Shown here one piece after another: positions 12,521 through 23,705 of a DNA stretch of 64,000 bases. The position numbers and the translations under genes are program-made. Where the stretch lies: NCBI GenBank assembly GCA_025345505.1, contig JANVCC010000018.1, positions 3,157,762 through 3,221,761 on the forward strand, given 5' to 3'. The DNA comes from Todiramphus chloris collaris (lineage: Eukaryota > Chordata > Aves > Coraciiformes > Alcedinidae). The stretch's first letter is position 1; each line of letters starts with the position of its first letter. Below the pieces are notes generated by a model that saw only the letters and a list, made by a program, of their open reading frames with translations, was not told where the DNA came from and did not search any database.

Positions 12521-14349
12521 ATGGACAGCTCTCAGGTGACCAACCTTTTCTTACTTTCACAAACCTGTGCAAAAGCAGCAGGAGTTTGTTTCAGAGGTGT
12601 CATGACTGACCTGTTTTATATGGACACTGATTTCACAAGAAAAATGTCTTCTCCATGTTAATACTCTATTTCTTCTTTGTATTTCAAGACTCTCTCAAAT
12701 CTTGTTTTTCTAACGTGACAGTCAGTCTCATTGCATTGATGATTTCTATTAAATGAGCCTTCTTGGGTTATCAGATTCTGATAGTCTTGTCTTACCAACT
12801 TGGTAATACTCTGCAGTATGTCACAAAGACTAATAATATCTCTAGGTCATGCTGCATTATAATAAACTAAAGAAATTTCCTTTCCCTGAGAGCTGAAGGA
12901 GTAAGAATGGTCAAGAGCTTGCAGAGCAGAGACTATGAGACAGGAATATCCTTTGCCACAGTCAGCTATCCTGTGTATCTGGTGTCTGAGAGGACAGAAG
13001 AGTGTATGATATCTCCAGGCATATACAAGCCATGAACCTGAATTATGGATGTCAGGCAAGAATAAGTGAAGCAGTCAGTTGGAATTAATCCTTTGTAATT
13101 AAGAAACAAAATGAGACATTGTATCTTTTCCCATACAGGTGTTAGAATGTTTCTGAGAGAAAAAAAAGTCCATATATGATAAGGAAAATGCTAACTCTAT
13201 GTGTCTTTTTCTTGCTTATCCAATTCCTATACCTTGTTGAAGGAGTTCGTCTTCTGGTGATCCTAAATCATCAGATCAAAACCATGGACAGCTCACACAT
13301 AAATTTTTTTTGGGGTGCCCAGTAAAACTTTTACTGCTCATCTGTTTCAATGAACATTGTTATATGACTCATACCCCTTCAGCATTTCTTCAGATTTTCA
13401 GCCCTCAAGCAAATACCCCAAAGGAAATAATTTTCATGGTCAGATTTCAACAGGCTTAATCTTTAGGGATGAGTGACAACTTTTATGCCAGAAAACAGAA
13501 TGCTTTGTGTTTTATTATCAGTCAGACGAGTTTAGCTCTAAGTGACCAACAGGAGTTATCTTGGACACCATCGGGCCCACATTCTTGACTAGCCCTAGGT
13601 TTCCTTCTTTTCTGAATCCTCTCCAGCAAATTTCTAGAAGATATTTTTGTTAGTTAAAGGAATTATATATGCCTCCACTTGGCCTGCTCCATACTACCTT
13701 TGAATTGCACACCATTGTGAATGAATAGCTATTTGCTGCTTCTCATCTGCCTTAGGCACCTGTTTAGGCTTGGGTGAATTGGCCCTTGAAGATGCCTGTC
13801 CATTAACTCTAGAGGCATCCTACATGCTTGCCTAGATGAAACAAAACATCTGACTTTCAAATGGTTCTGTTCAAAGGGGGTAAATATCATCCTATGTTGG
13901 CAATTCTGTATTTTGGAAGCTGTAAGTACAAAACTTTCCCCCACTTCATCTGCTCCTGATTGTTCTTTTCACTGCTTGTTGGTGCTTCATGTTCCTTCTT
14001 GTTGCAGACGACTGCCAACTGCTTTTCATTTACCAAACAAATAGCTTATGGCACCATTTCAGTGGAGTGATTTAATATTTTTTTTTCAAGAGATATTACC
14101 CACAAGTTTTTGGCTTTGATTTGTCATGTGCATAAATTTCCTTGTTAGTAATTGCATTTTTTATAAAGCACATGAACACCTTCAGAAAGAGTTCCCTGAA
14201 CTGATTGTTTCTCTCATATGTAGTACTATTCAATACGTTAAATGAATCAGAGGTGTTTTATAGCAGTCCTGGCTCACTTCTACCTTGCTTTGGGTTTACA
14301 GTATTAATACACTTGAACAACTATTTTACTACCAGAAAGCAAAACAATT
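12521..14349. other. Unique DNA, no gene seen
   Basis: About 1.8 kb of ordinary AT-rich sequence; no transposon signature or exon-like open segment noticed. Confidence 0.55.
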
Positions 14350-14440
14350 CACAGAATCACAGAATGGTAGAGATTGGAAGGAACCTCTGGAGATCATCTC
14401 ATTCAACATCCCTGCTAAAGCAGGTTCACCTAGAACAGGT
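14350..14440 (-). mobile_element. CR1 LINE 3' fragment (about 90 bp)
   Basis: Plus-strand reading starts CACAGAATCACAGAATGG, then AGATTGGAAGGAACCTCTGG, AGATCATCTC and CCCTGCTAAAGCAGG. This is the complement of a CR1 3' untranslated end. The CTCTGGAGATCATCT variant differs from the CTTTAAAGGTC type of the other copies and indicates a different CR1 subfamily. Confidence 0.88.
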
Positions 14441-16809
14441 TAAATAGAAGCAGTTAGATTTAGGAAACCAGGGTACAACTTTATCTTTTGAATGGGCATT
14501 CTCATCCTTACTGTGATTCTATCATTATTCAGCTGTGAGTTCTTTGCTGGTCATAAATGAATTTTCTCAATTCAGTGCAACTCACTGAGGTCACCATTTA
14601 GGATACAGGTCTATCATTACTGCTGATACCCTTAGACACCTGTCCCAAGAGTGTAGTACCAGGAAAATTTTGATTGAACTACTTTTTACTTCTTCTGTAG
14701 TATCTGGTTCACACACTTAATAATTCTAGTCTTTTTTTTTTCTCTCTTTTCCATTAGACTGAAAATCTTGACCTCTTGATACCAGGGAAAAAAACTTGCT
14801 TGGAAGAATTTTCATAATTTCGGATAGGAAAAATGGAAAAGACCTAAAATATTAGGTTTAGATGTCAATCATACTATGGTGGCCTCCAGGCTTATATATT
14901 TATTTTACAGGATAAGACTTCTTTCTTCATTTTGATCTTTTTGTTGGAACTGTTATCTGAGAATCATACAGACTGTTTTACCTTTCACCAACAGAGGCTG
15001 TAGAAACCAATTTTTTCCTCTTTGGAACTCTGAATCCCAGAACTCACATCCACAGAAATGTCATATTTATAGAAATAGAAATAAAAATATCTAGGCTAAA
15101 TAAAATCTACATCTATTATTACTAGTTTCATATTTTTTTAAATTAACTCTTCATAGATGAATTTCAAATTTAGAAACTACTTGCATCCAAACAGGGACCA
15201 GTTTCATTCCACATTCAATTTGCTGCTAGTCATGTTTTTTGTAGTAAGAGCTTCTGACCAAGCAAAAGTTTTATGACAGAAAGAGCAGAATTCACACCAT
15301 TTATGAATATTTGAGGGATATCTATTTTCCCTGATGAGCCCTGTCTCTTGTAATTGTGGGTTTTGACTGTAATTCCCAAGTGAAGAAAATTGATTTAAAC
15401 ATTCATATACATGCAGTCCCTCACACTGCTTTCAGTAAGCCTACTGAAATCAGTCTTCACCATCTCAGTAAGAAAGACTGATTTTATATAACTTTTTATA
15501 TGAAATCCCAAGCAACATAAGACATTCCATCTTCTATTAGCACACCAATAAAACTGTTCTCTGAAAACTAAAGGATGTGGCATTAGTTGAATTCATCCTT
15601 ATGTCTTACTTTGGTAACACACCAGTTTCATATCCCTCACATTAACTCCAAACAAGTTTATATTGACAAAAACCCCAGAACAATCTCCTGGGTCACTTCC
15701 TAGCTGGTGGAAACTGCAGCAGATTTGTTCTTTTTCCTCCTCACTATCACAGCAGGCTGCTGGCATAAGCACAGTAAATAGTTTCCTGAGGGAGCAGATG
15801 ACAAAACCATCTCACTTTCTACTTTGCCTATGATTGTGACTAGGAGTTGAGTGAAACCAGCCGTAGTAACAATGGAACACTTCTAAAGCAGGCCACATTT
15901 AAATGGCAAAATTAAAAAGAAGCCTCGTGCTTAATTACTTTCTTAGACTATTGGCCACATTATAGCATCGTTTCATTAAAATTCTTAATCTTCAATCTTG
16001 TTTACCTGATATAATGACAATAAGAATACTTCTGGACTTTAAAAATGAGATTATCACACTTCAGATCATCCTTATGTACTTGACTGTATCAGGACCTAAG
16101 CTCTAATGGGAACAAAATGGATTGTTGTAGGTGTTGCTGAAAGAAGAATTTGGCTTTTGGGCTGCCATTCTCAAATACAAGGTGGGGTGGGTTTTTTGTT
16201 TTATTTTTTGTTTTGTTCTGTTTTCTTTTTTTTTTTGTGACTACAATTTACTTTCCTCAGACAGAATTAGGCTACATATATTATTTCCTGGAAATAGAGA
16301 AGATTGAAAAAAAACAATCTCTTTTTCCATTACAAAGAACACATCACCCAAGGATTTAGAGTAACCTGGTTATGAGCCTTTAAGAGGTGCAACGCCAACC
16401 ACATAAATGGAAATAGCACCAACCAAATTTGTGCAATAATTAATCACAAAACACTTTGCCATCAAACTGAAATACAGCAGTTCAGCACTGGGTGAGTTTT
16501 ATCCTCAGAGTCCTGCTTCGCATGGGGTACTGTGAGTCTTAATTAACGAGCCTTTGTATTGTGGTTGGAGATCCTCAGATAAAAGAAATTGATACACAAG
16601 TGGAAAAAAACAAACAAATGAACAGAAAGGGAACCAGGAAAATAATAAAACTCTACATGAGCTTGCCAGAGTTAAGATGCCATTATTTCAGTTGTGATTA
16701 AAGGATACAAGCTTTAAGAAACTGCAGCAGTGAGCTTCCTCTGTGGCAGAACACTGTGGTTTTATGACACAAAATTGGACTGTTGAGTTGATTAGCAACA
16801 GTGTCCCTT
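14441..16809. other. Unique AT-rich DNA, no gene seen
   Basis: About 2.4 kb without recognisable features except a T/G-rich tract at 16190-16237. Confidence 0.55.
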
Positions 16810-16832
16810 AAAAAAAAAAAAAAAAAAAAAAA
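16810..16832. repeat. Poly-A tract at gap edge
   Basis: Twenty-three consecutive A run directly into the assembly gap, and A-rich sequence resumes on the other side, so the gap probably hides an A-rich low-complexity block. Confidence 0.95.
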
Positions 16833-16932
16833 NNNNNNNNNNNNNNNNNNNNNNNNNNNNNNNNNNNNNNNNNNNNNNNNNNNNNNNNNNNNNNNNNNNN
16901 NNNNNNNNNNNNNNNNNNNNNNNNNNNNNNNN
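16833..16932. other. Assembly gap (100 N)
   Basis: Exactly 100 N, a conventional placeholder length, so the true size of the missing sequence is unknown. Confidence 0.99.
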
Positions 16933-16967
16933 TATTAAAAAAAAATAAAAAAAATATTATATAAAAT

Positions 16968-17103
16968 GGAAAGTGAGTGGAGTATGGTGAAGAATAATGT
17001 ATGTTTGCTTTTTATTTTTTGTCTTTTTTTATTTTTTTTCCCAAAAAGCTAATAAGTAAATTGCAAACATACATTATTCTTCACCATTCTCCACTCACTT
17101 TCC
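16968..17103. repeat. Near-perfect inverted repeat (41-bp arms, 54-nt loop)
   Basis: Left arm 16968-17008 and right arm 17063-17103 are reverse complements except for one T/T mismatch (16983 against 17088), giving 40 of 41 pairs. The loop is T-rich, with two A interruptions. The left arm begins 36 bases after the gap. It could be a genuine snap-back inverted duplication, a hairpin RNA source if transcribed, or an assembly/read artefact at a difficult poly-A gap. Confidence 0.95.
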
Positions 17104-20100
17104 TCCCACTGGCAACCAATCTACCAGAATTTTCTTCCATTCCCATTAATTGGTCCTTAGAGAATCTCTCTCGCATACCTTTGCAGTGACAGTCAGTGAA
17201 CATTTCTTAGTAATACTGAGTCAGAAGCCCTGTGATAGCTCGCAAGTCACATATTGAACTGGAGCTGTACTACTCCCTTCCATTATGTTTAATGCATGAG
17301 GCTTCTTAAATGGCAGGCTCAGGTGATGGATCATACTTATACTTCCAGAGTATCATGTGTTTCTCTGGTTATTTCTTTCAGATATATATATATATATATT
17401 TCTAATGTAATGATTGCCTGGCAGTCCATATTGAGTGCAATATCATGGCAAGCAAGACAGACTCATGTGTTTTGAAGCTGCAAAACCACTATGTCTCAAG
17501 TGACCACATCTCTATAGGGGAGAGGTAAAAAACAAAACAAAAAAAAAAAGTAGCCATATCTCCCAGGCACTAATATTTTTAATATGTTTGAAAATTTTGT
17601 ACTGGGAAATTTCTGTACAGTATGGAATCTTCAGGGTCTTGCAGAATGTAAGTAATCCATGACTTTTTTTTAATTTTAAATGCATGTTGCTCAGCAGTGC
17701 TGCAAGGTCTTGGGTGAAATCAGGTGTCTGCTGTGCACACTACTGTACATAGACATACAGAAAAAAAAAAAAAAAGTCTTCTCTTCCTTGAAGACTCCAC
17801 AATCACAAGAGAAGCTATTATTTTTCAGAGGAGGAATTAACATGCAGGATTATGAAGTGTTACTTGAAGACAACCTCTTATATATGTCCAATTTATTTGT
17901 TGTGTTTAGTAGGTTAGGTACTGAAAACAGTGAGATGGTTCAGGCTGGTGCAAGCTTCCTGCAGCTGGTATCAAAACACTATAGGTTAGAAACCAAGGGT
18001 GAAATTTATTACATCTAACTATGGGAGTGGGAATAATTTCAGCCACCTCTGAGTGAACTGAATCTACATCTGGTCTTTGCCTACTTAGTTTTCAGTTGTT
18101 AGTCCAGAAAGGTGAGTGTACAACTAAGTCATGTCACATCTGCTAGCCCAGGCAGATGTCTTCTGCCTTGTGTGATATCTCAAATGCCACTTTGTGCCCT
18201 ATAATGGATTTTGAACTTTAATCGAGGGAGAGTAGTTAAATTAACTTTGTAACTATGGAGAGAAACAATAGAGAGAGACATACATCTCCAAGAACTGATC
18301 TGGTCCTTCCTAATAGAGGTATCTGGAAAAGATGGGATGGTTCATATTCTGGAGGTACCTAGCCCTCTCCACTAGGAGCAGAGGAAGACTAGAGGATTGT
18401 CTTACATGCCATACATATCATGGATATACCTAAATTAATCTGAAACTCTCCTCACATGACTGATAAAAAACAAGGAGATAAAGCTCCTTTCCCTTTTTTT
18501 CCTTCTTCTCCTTCTTTTACACTTAGGATTGGAGCCATGGAAAATCACCTGAAATTCTTAAGATACATAAACACCTAGAAGTGTTATGAAAGAGAAGAGC
18601 AGTTTTATATATCAAGAAAAAAACCTTATAATACACTCGATTGCAGACGCTTTCATAGAAGGGACTGTAACTATATCTCTGTACAGAAGTTCTCACAGTG
18701 AACTGCTACCTTGCTAAGGTCTCTCTCTGCTGTTGCAGTAGGAGTGGCAAATAGTAAAGTTGTTGGAACTAGTAACTTGTGATCCAAGGGTAGAAAGCAC
18801 TTACATTGCAATAGAATGACTTTTTGTGAAAAATTTTCTCAAGAACCATAGCTATTCCTTGAACAACCCAACTATGTATACTGTTGTATCTAGGAAAGCT
18901 AAGAATCTGTAGGGGACAAATATGTTACTTCCTACATTATTTTTTGTGCTCTCTCTTGAGATGGATGGCGTCTGCCCTTAGATACTCTTGTACCTATAAA
19001 GAGTGCCTGGGAATAAGGTGATGGGGTCCCAGATGCAGCTGGAAATGGTAATTTTGTTGACAGCAATTGTCACTCTGCAGAGTTCCCTTATGGATGTTGT
19101 TCAGCTGTGGATTTGTGATCTGTGTATCTATCTATCTTTGGCTTAAGGTGGTGAGGAAATTTCAGTGCAGTGATGTATGACCTGTTTCATCTTAATTCCT
19201 ACAGGTCTTCATGCTAGGATGCAGTCATTGAGAAAACACTCTGTGAGAAGACTGTGTGTTTATTTTCTGTATGTGCAACAACAAAGACAAGTACTCGCTT
19301 TTTGCCTTGTGCCTTTGAAAATATTTTATTTGGCCCTGCTGGGTTTTATTTGGCACCTATACCAACATATTAAACAGAGCCAGGGTTTGTTCCTAAACAC
19401 TGGAACTTGGTCATCTGTACTATTTAATTATTAATGAACCAGTTTGGCCTGATCCAGACAGCAGTCTCTGAAATAATTCCTTGGCATGGTCAAGAGTTAA
19501 CATGGGCTAGTGCTCATTCTCAGCAGGTAGTTTAGGTGTTGCCAGTGTGTTATAAAAGGATGTTGCCCAACTATCTCCAGTGATATCAATATCAGAGCTC
19601 GGGCTCTTTAGTATATCCATAAAGATGCAACCACCTGAAATCCAAACACAATAAGAACATCCTTCCCTCTTTTATAGGCACACATCCAGAGATTATAAAA
19701 ATATGATCCATACTCAGTGTTTTAAGAGGAAAATGTTAAATACCCTGCCAATATTCCATGGAAAAGGGTGCTGGATTCACACACATGTATAACAAAGTTG
19801 TTCTTCTAATGGCAAACTGCTATCAATATTCTTCGTATCCAGTTGAAGCCCAGATGTTCGGGTAAAATCATTCTCATGCATAAGAATATGATCCTTTATC
19901 AAAAAGGGTCAGCGATTCATGCAAGCCTGTATGACTAGCATTGCCAGGACATTCCAGTTTCTGTAGCTAAAGGCAGCAGAATGGCCAGCATCAGGATTTG
20001 TTACTTTGGCTCCTCCCAATTTCAGCTTGGATGATTATATGACAGCTGGGTCCACTTGCCTTTGGCATGAATCTGTAGGGAGGATTAATTTCATACCACA

Positions 20101-20670
20101 GGTTTATGGTGAAATGCCTTAATCATTGCTACAGCTCCTCATGAATCCATAGTTAAGAATATCAGTTATCTTTTGAAAAAAACCTTTGTCCTGAAGTAGC
20201 AGTGTTTCCTCCTTTGTTCCTTTTTGTCTCCTTGCCTTCCTGTAACAAAAATTCAGTTGTTATTTTTGAGTATAAGATATGACTTTTATTGTTTGTGTAA
20301 ATCAGCTTTTTCTAAATGCAAGTGATTTATTTATTTATTTTCACGAACATGACAAATGAAAAGTGTTTTTATTTTAAAAAAATTCATAGACAGTTGTTTT
20401 CTTCAACTTAGTAACAACTTGGTCTAAAACTCCAAGATGGATTGGTGGATTCTTCTAATGAAGGACCACTCTTCCAATTTTTTTTTTTTTTAAAAGCACA
20501 AATGTTCCTGTTGAGCTAAGTTCAAGGGCATGTTTTAAAATGGCATGACTTCTGGATTTTATGTTGTGAGCTCATACAGAGTAGGATGTCCCATACTTAT
20601 TTCTACAGCTGGAATTTATCTATCACTGATTAAACGAACAATGATTAACGGGATGAAATTATTGGGCAGT
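17104..20670. other. Unique DNA, no gene seen
   Basis: About 3.6 kb with small simple repeats only: a TA dinucleotide run at 17382-17399, a 15-base A run near 17760-17775 and a T run near 20480. A 112-codon open frame (17680-18018) runs through the A run as polylysine and has no protein-like features. Confidence 0.55.
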
Positions 20671-20688
20671 GATTAATGGGATGAAATT
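20643..20688. repeat. Short direct duplication at CR1 5' junction
   Basis: An 18-bp word (GATTAACGGGATGAAATT at 20643, GATTAATGGGATGAAATT at 20671) occurs twice at a 28-bp spacing, differing at one base. The second copy is the 5' start of the adjacent CR1 fragment. Confidence 0.8.
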
Positions 20689-21478
20689 TAACAACACCAA
20701 ATATCATATTCTGAACCTGGGATGGACTAATGCCCAGTACAAATATAAACGGGGAGAGGAGTGACTGGAGTGACTGGAGAGAAGGCCTGAAGAAAGGGAT
20801 CTGGGAGTGGTGGTCAACACCAGGCTCAGTAGGAATCTACGGTGTGTCCTGGCAGCCAAGAGGGCAAATCTTGTCCTGGGGTGTATCAAACACAGCATAA
20901 CCAGTGAGTCAAAAGTGGTGACCATCCTGCTGTGCCCAGCATTGGTGCAGCTTCACTTTGAATACTGTGTGCAGTTCTGGGCCCCGCAATTTAAGAAGGA
21001 TGTGAATGTCCTTAAGTACACCCAGAGGAGACCAACAAAGCTGCAAAAGGGATTGAAGGAATATCCTATGAGGAGTGTATGAGGACTATGAGTTTGTCTA
21101 ATTTGGAGAAAAGGAGGATGAGGGTGACCTCATTGCTCTCTACAGCTTCCTGAGGATGGAAGTGGAAAGGGAGGTGCTGATTTCTTCTGACTGGTATCCA
21201 GTGACAGGATGCAAAGGAATGGTTCAAAGCTGCACTAGGGGAGGTTTAGGCTGGACATTAGGAAGCATTCCTTTATCAAGAGAGTGGTCAAACACCAGAA
21301 CAGGCTTCCTAGAGAAGCTGTTGATGCCCCAAGCCTGTCAGTGTTTAAGTGGCATTTGGATAATTCCCTTAACAACATTCTTTAACTTTTGGTAAGCCCT
21401 GAATTGGTCAGACAGCTGGACTAGACAATCATTTTAGGTCCATTCCAAAGGAAAGTATTCTATTCCATTCTATTCTGT
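20671..21478 (+). mobile_element. CR1 LINE 3' fragment, ATTCTATT-tailed subfamily (about 800 bp)
   Basis: The translated ORF2 tail is easily followed: MKFNNTKYHILNLG, VVVNTRLSRNL, VLAAKRANLVLGCIKHSI, FEYCVQFWAPQFKKDVNVL and a QRRPTKLQKGL block. Stops and frameshifts disrupt it. The 3' end reads TCTATTCCATTCTATTCTG rather than ATTCTATGATTCTATG, so it belongs to a different CR1 subfamily from most copies here. It is more diverged, with clear frame breaks after about 21082. Confidence 0.93.
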
Positions 21479-23347
21479 TCCACTATTTCCTCCTACAGCT
21501 ACAGCAGAGACACTTTTTGAAAATGTCATTCATTATGGTGGGGAAATGCATTTGATTTATCCACTTTGTATATTCAAGGCTTACTGGTTCCATCTAGTGA
21601 AGTATTGTCTTTCTAGCCATGCAGTTTCTCTTTTGAGTTTGGATCAGGTTATGTAGATGTCTAGGTACCACCAGTCAGCAAATGTGTGGTATGATTGTCT
21701 GCAAGGGAAACTGAGTATAAAAAACAGCAGAGGGGAGTAGGATGAGAAAGGCTGATGATCTTAGACATTGTCTGATGGTACTTCCACTTTGTCTACAATG
21801 ATTAATAATTGCCATTAAAACAATCTGTAGCAAATCTGCACTGGAGCTCTGCTCAGTGAACTACAGTGTTGTAAGATATGGTATGTGTAATAAGGTGAAA
21901 CTTGATGTCTTGAGCATACTTGGGAAAAGTTATCAGATGAGCCAGTAGAAATTACCATTCCTTGGCATTAAATGCGTGCATACAGCAATTTTATTTTAGA
22001 TCATATTTTTGAGGTGGAGGCTTCTGAATGCCTAAATTGTGAGCTCAGGGTAAGTCATTAACAGAAAGGCATCAACAAACTGTGAGACTCACCTCATATA
22101 AGTAGCAACAAAACCTTGCCAGGTATTCATCTAAGCATGTCATGATGACTGTTTCTAGAGCTGTTAGAGAGAGATCATCCACAGAGGTCTGATTCCTACC
22201 TTTTGGAGATTCTTTTATGGAGTACTGAGTAGCAATCTCAAAGAACTCCTCTCTCCAACTAGAGAGAGGCAATCTAGGCACCTCTATTAAGTACCTGATG
22301 TTAATTGGATGTTAAAAATTTATATGTCTTCAATGAAAGGCTGTGAAAGTTCACAGAGAGAAATCCACAGGGGTTTCCTAATGTGTGGGTAACAAGAGTC
22401 AAGAATTTTTTTGTCTATGAGTTGTTGAAGGATGCAATAGTACTCAAGGGGAGTACTGTATAATCTTGTTCTATCTTGTTTTTCTCAAGGAATCTGCTTT
22501 GGGGCCATTTTTTTTAGAGACAAGTATGGAGGTATATGAATATGGAGATATTTGATCATGGCCTATAAAACTGCTCTTTCTTTTTGATCTGAGTCTACTG
22601 GTTTGTTCTGGTCCTGATATATCATGTCTCATTCATGCCCTAAAGCTGTGTGATATGAGACAACACGTTGCAGTACATCAATCATATTACACTTACTTGA
22701 CTTTGTCTGAAATTATGGCTGTTGTAAGTCTTGGAGATAGACCACTGTAGACCATTCTAGTCTAATGCTGTCTCTACCTGCTGTTCCTATTATAATGTTG
22801 GCCATTGTAGAAAAAATCATTATACTGTAAAATTAATGTGCATTTAGACTTGCTGTCTATATGACTGTTAAATGCAAGTGTTTCCTCCTTTTGTCACATG
22901 TCTCATCTGTTGAGTTGAATCACGGCTCTTTGGGGTGGGGAATCAGTGATTCATTTGTTTTGCAGTTATTTTTCTTGCTCTCAAAAGTATGAGTCAAATG
23001 CCTCAAAATCATTGAAAAGATATTTGATATAACATTAATCTAACATAATGCTGATGTCTGAAATTTAAAGGTCTACCTCTGTGCTACTCACCCCAGGCTC
23101 CTTTTGTGGTCAATGGAGAGGAATAGGTATCTCGAGGCTGTAACTGATCTCACCAAAAGTAGAGCGTTCAAGTAGGTCAAATGAATCAAGCCTTCATGTG
23201 TCTGTTTCCTACAAGGGCAGTTGTAGATGTCTACATTAGACAAGTCCAAAGTACCCCCTGAGTGCTATTCCATCCTTCAACAGTTCCGAGGTACAAGCAA
23301 TGCTCATCTAATTCACAGTCAGATTGTTCTGAGTTCCAGTAAGATCC
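21479..23347. other. Unique DNA with one exon-like segment
   Basis: About 1.9 kb, no transposon recognised. It contains the minus-strand exon-like segment 22093-22258 described separately. Confidence 0.5.
22093..22258 (-). CDS. Candidate internal exon, unidentified (low confidence)
   Basis: On the minus strand a pyrimidine tract (GCCTCTCTCTAG) ends at 22259, followed by 166 bases open in one frame and then a strong donor-like GAG|GTGAGT at 22092-22087. The 55 complete codons begin WREEFFEIATQY, include an N-linked glycosylation-type site (NQTS) and an aliphatic helix-like part (LTALETVIMTCLDEYLARF). I do not recognise the protein. A 166-nt open segment with two consensus borders does occur by chance in 64 kb, and no neighbouring exon was found, so this is a candidate only. 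Confidence 0.2.
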
Positions 23348-23705
23348 TAAGAACATAAGAGAGATTTTACTGAATCTCACCATCTATCTCAGCATGCTGC
23401 CTCTGACAGCTGTCGAAAAGCAGATGCCCAGGGAAGAGCCATAAAAACAGGGCAAACATATCATATTTCCTCCAGCTTCTTTCCCAGCCTCTAACCATCT
23501 GTAGCTTCAGAACTCTCTAAGCCAGACATGTTTTTGATGTGTTCAGTAATCTATGAATGTGTCCCATCTTCCTGCAAACCAATGTTAAAGACTTAACCAT
23601 GCGTAGCACCCTTCGGTAAGGAGGCTCTCAGCTTAACTGCAGGCTGTGTAATGAACTTCCTTTTGTGTGCTTTGTTCCTGCCTTCTGCTAGTTTCATTTG
23701 AAACA
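23348..23705 (-). mobile_element. Ancient CR1/L3-like LINE relic
   Basis: The plus strand reads as a heavily eroded complement of an old amniote CR1-type 3' region. It begins with TAAGAACATAAGAGAGATTT, has a CTGCCTCTGACAGCTGTCGA-like block and later TGAACTTCCTTTTGTGTGC followed by CCTGCCTTCTGCTAGTTTCA. The order of these blocks fits the antisense layout known from turtle, crocodile and bird CR1 elements, but divergence is high. Borders are approximate. Confidence 0.5.
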
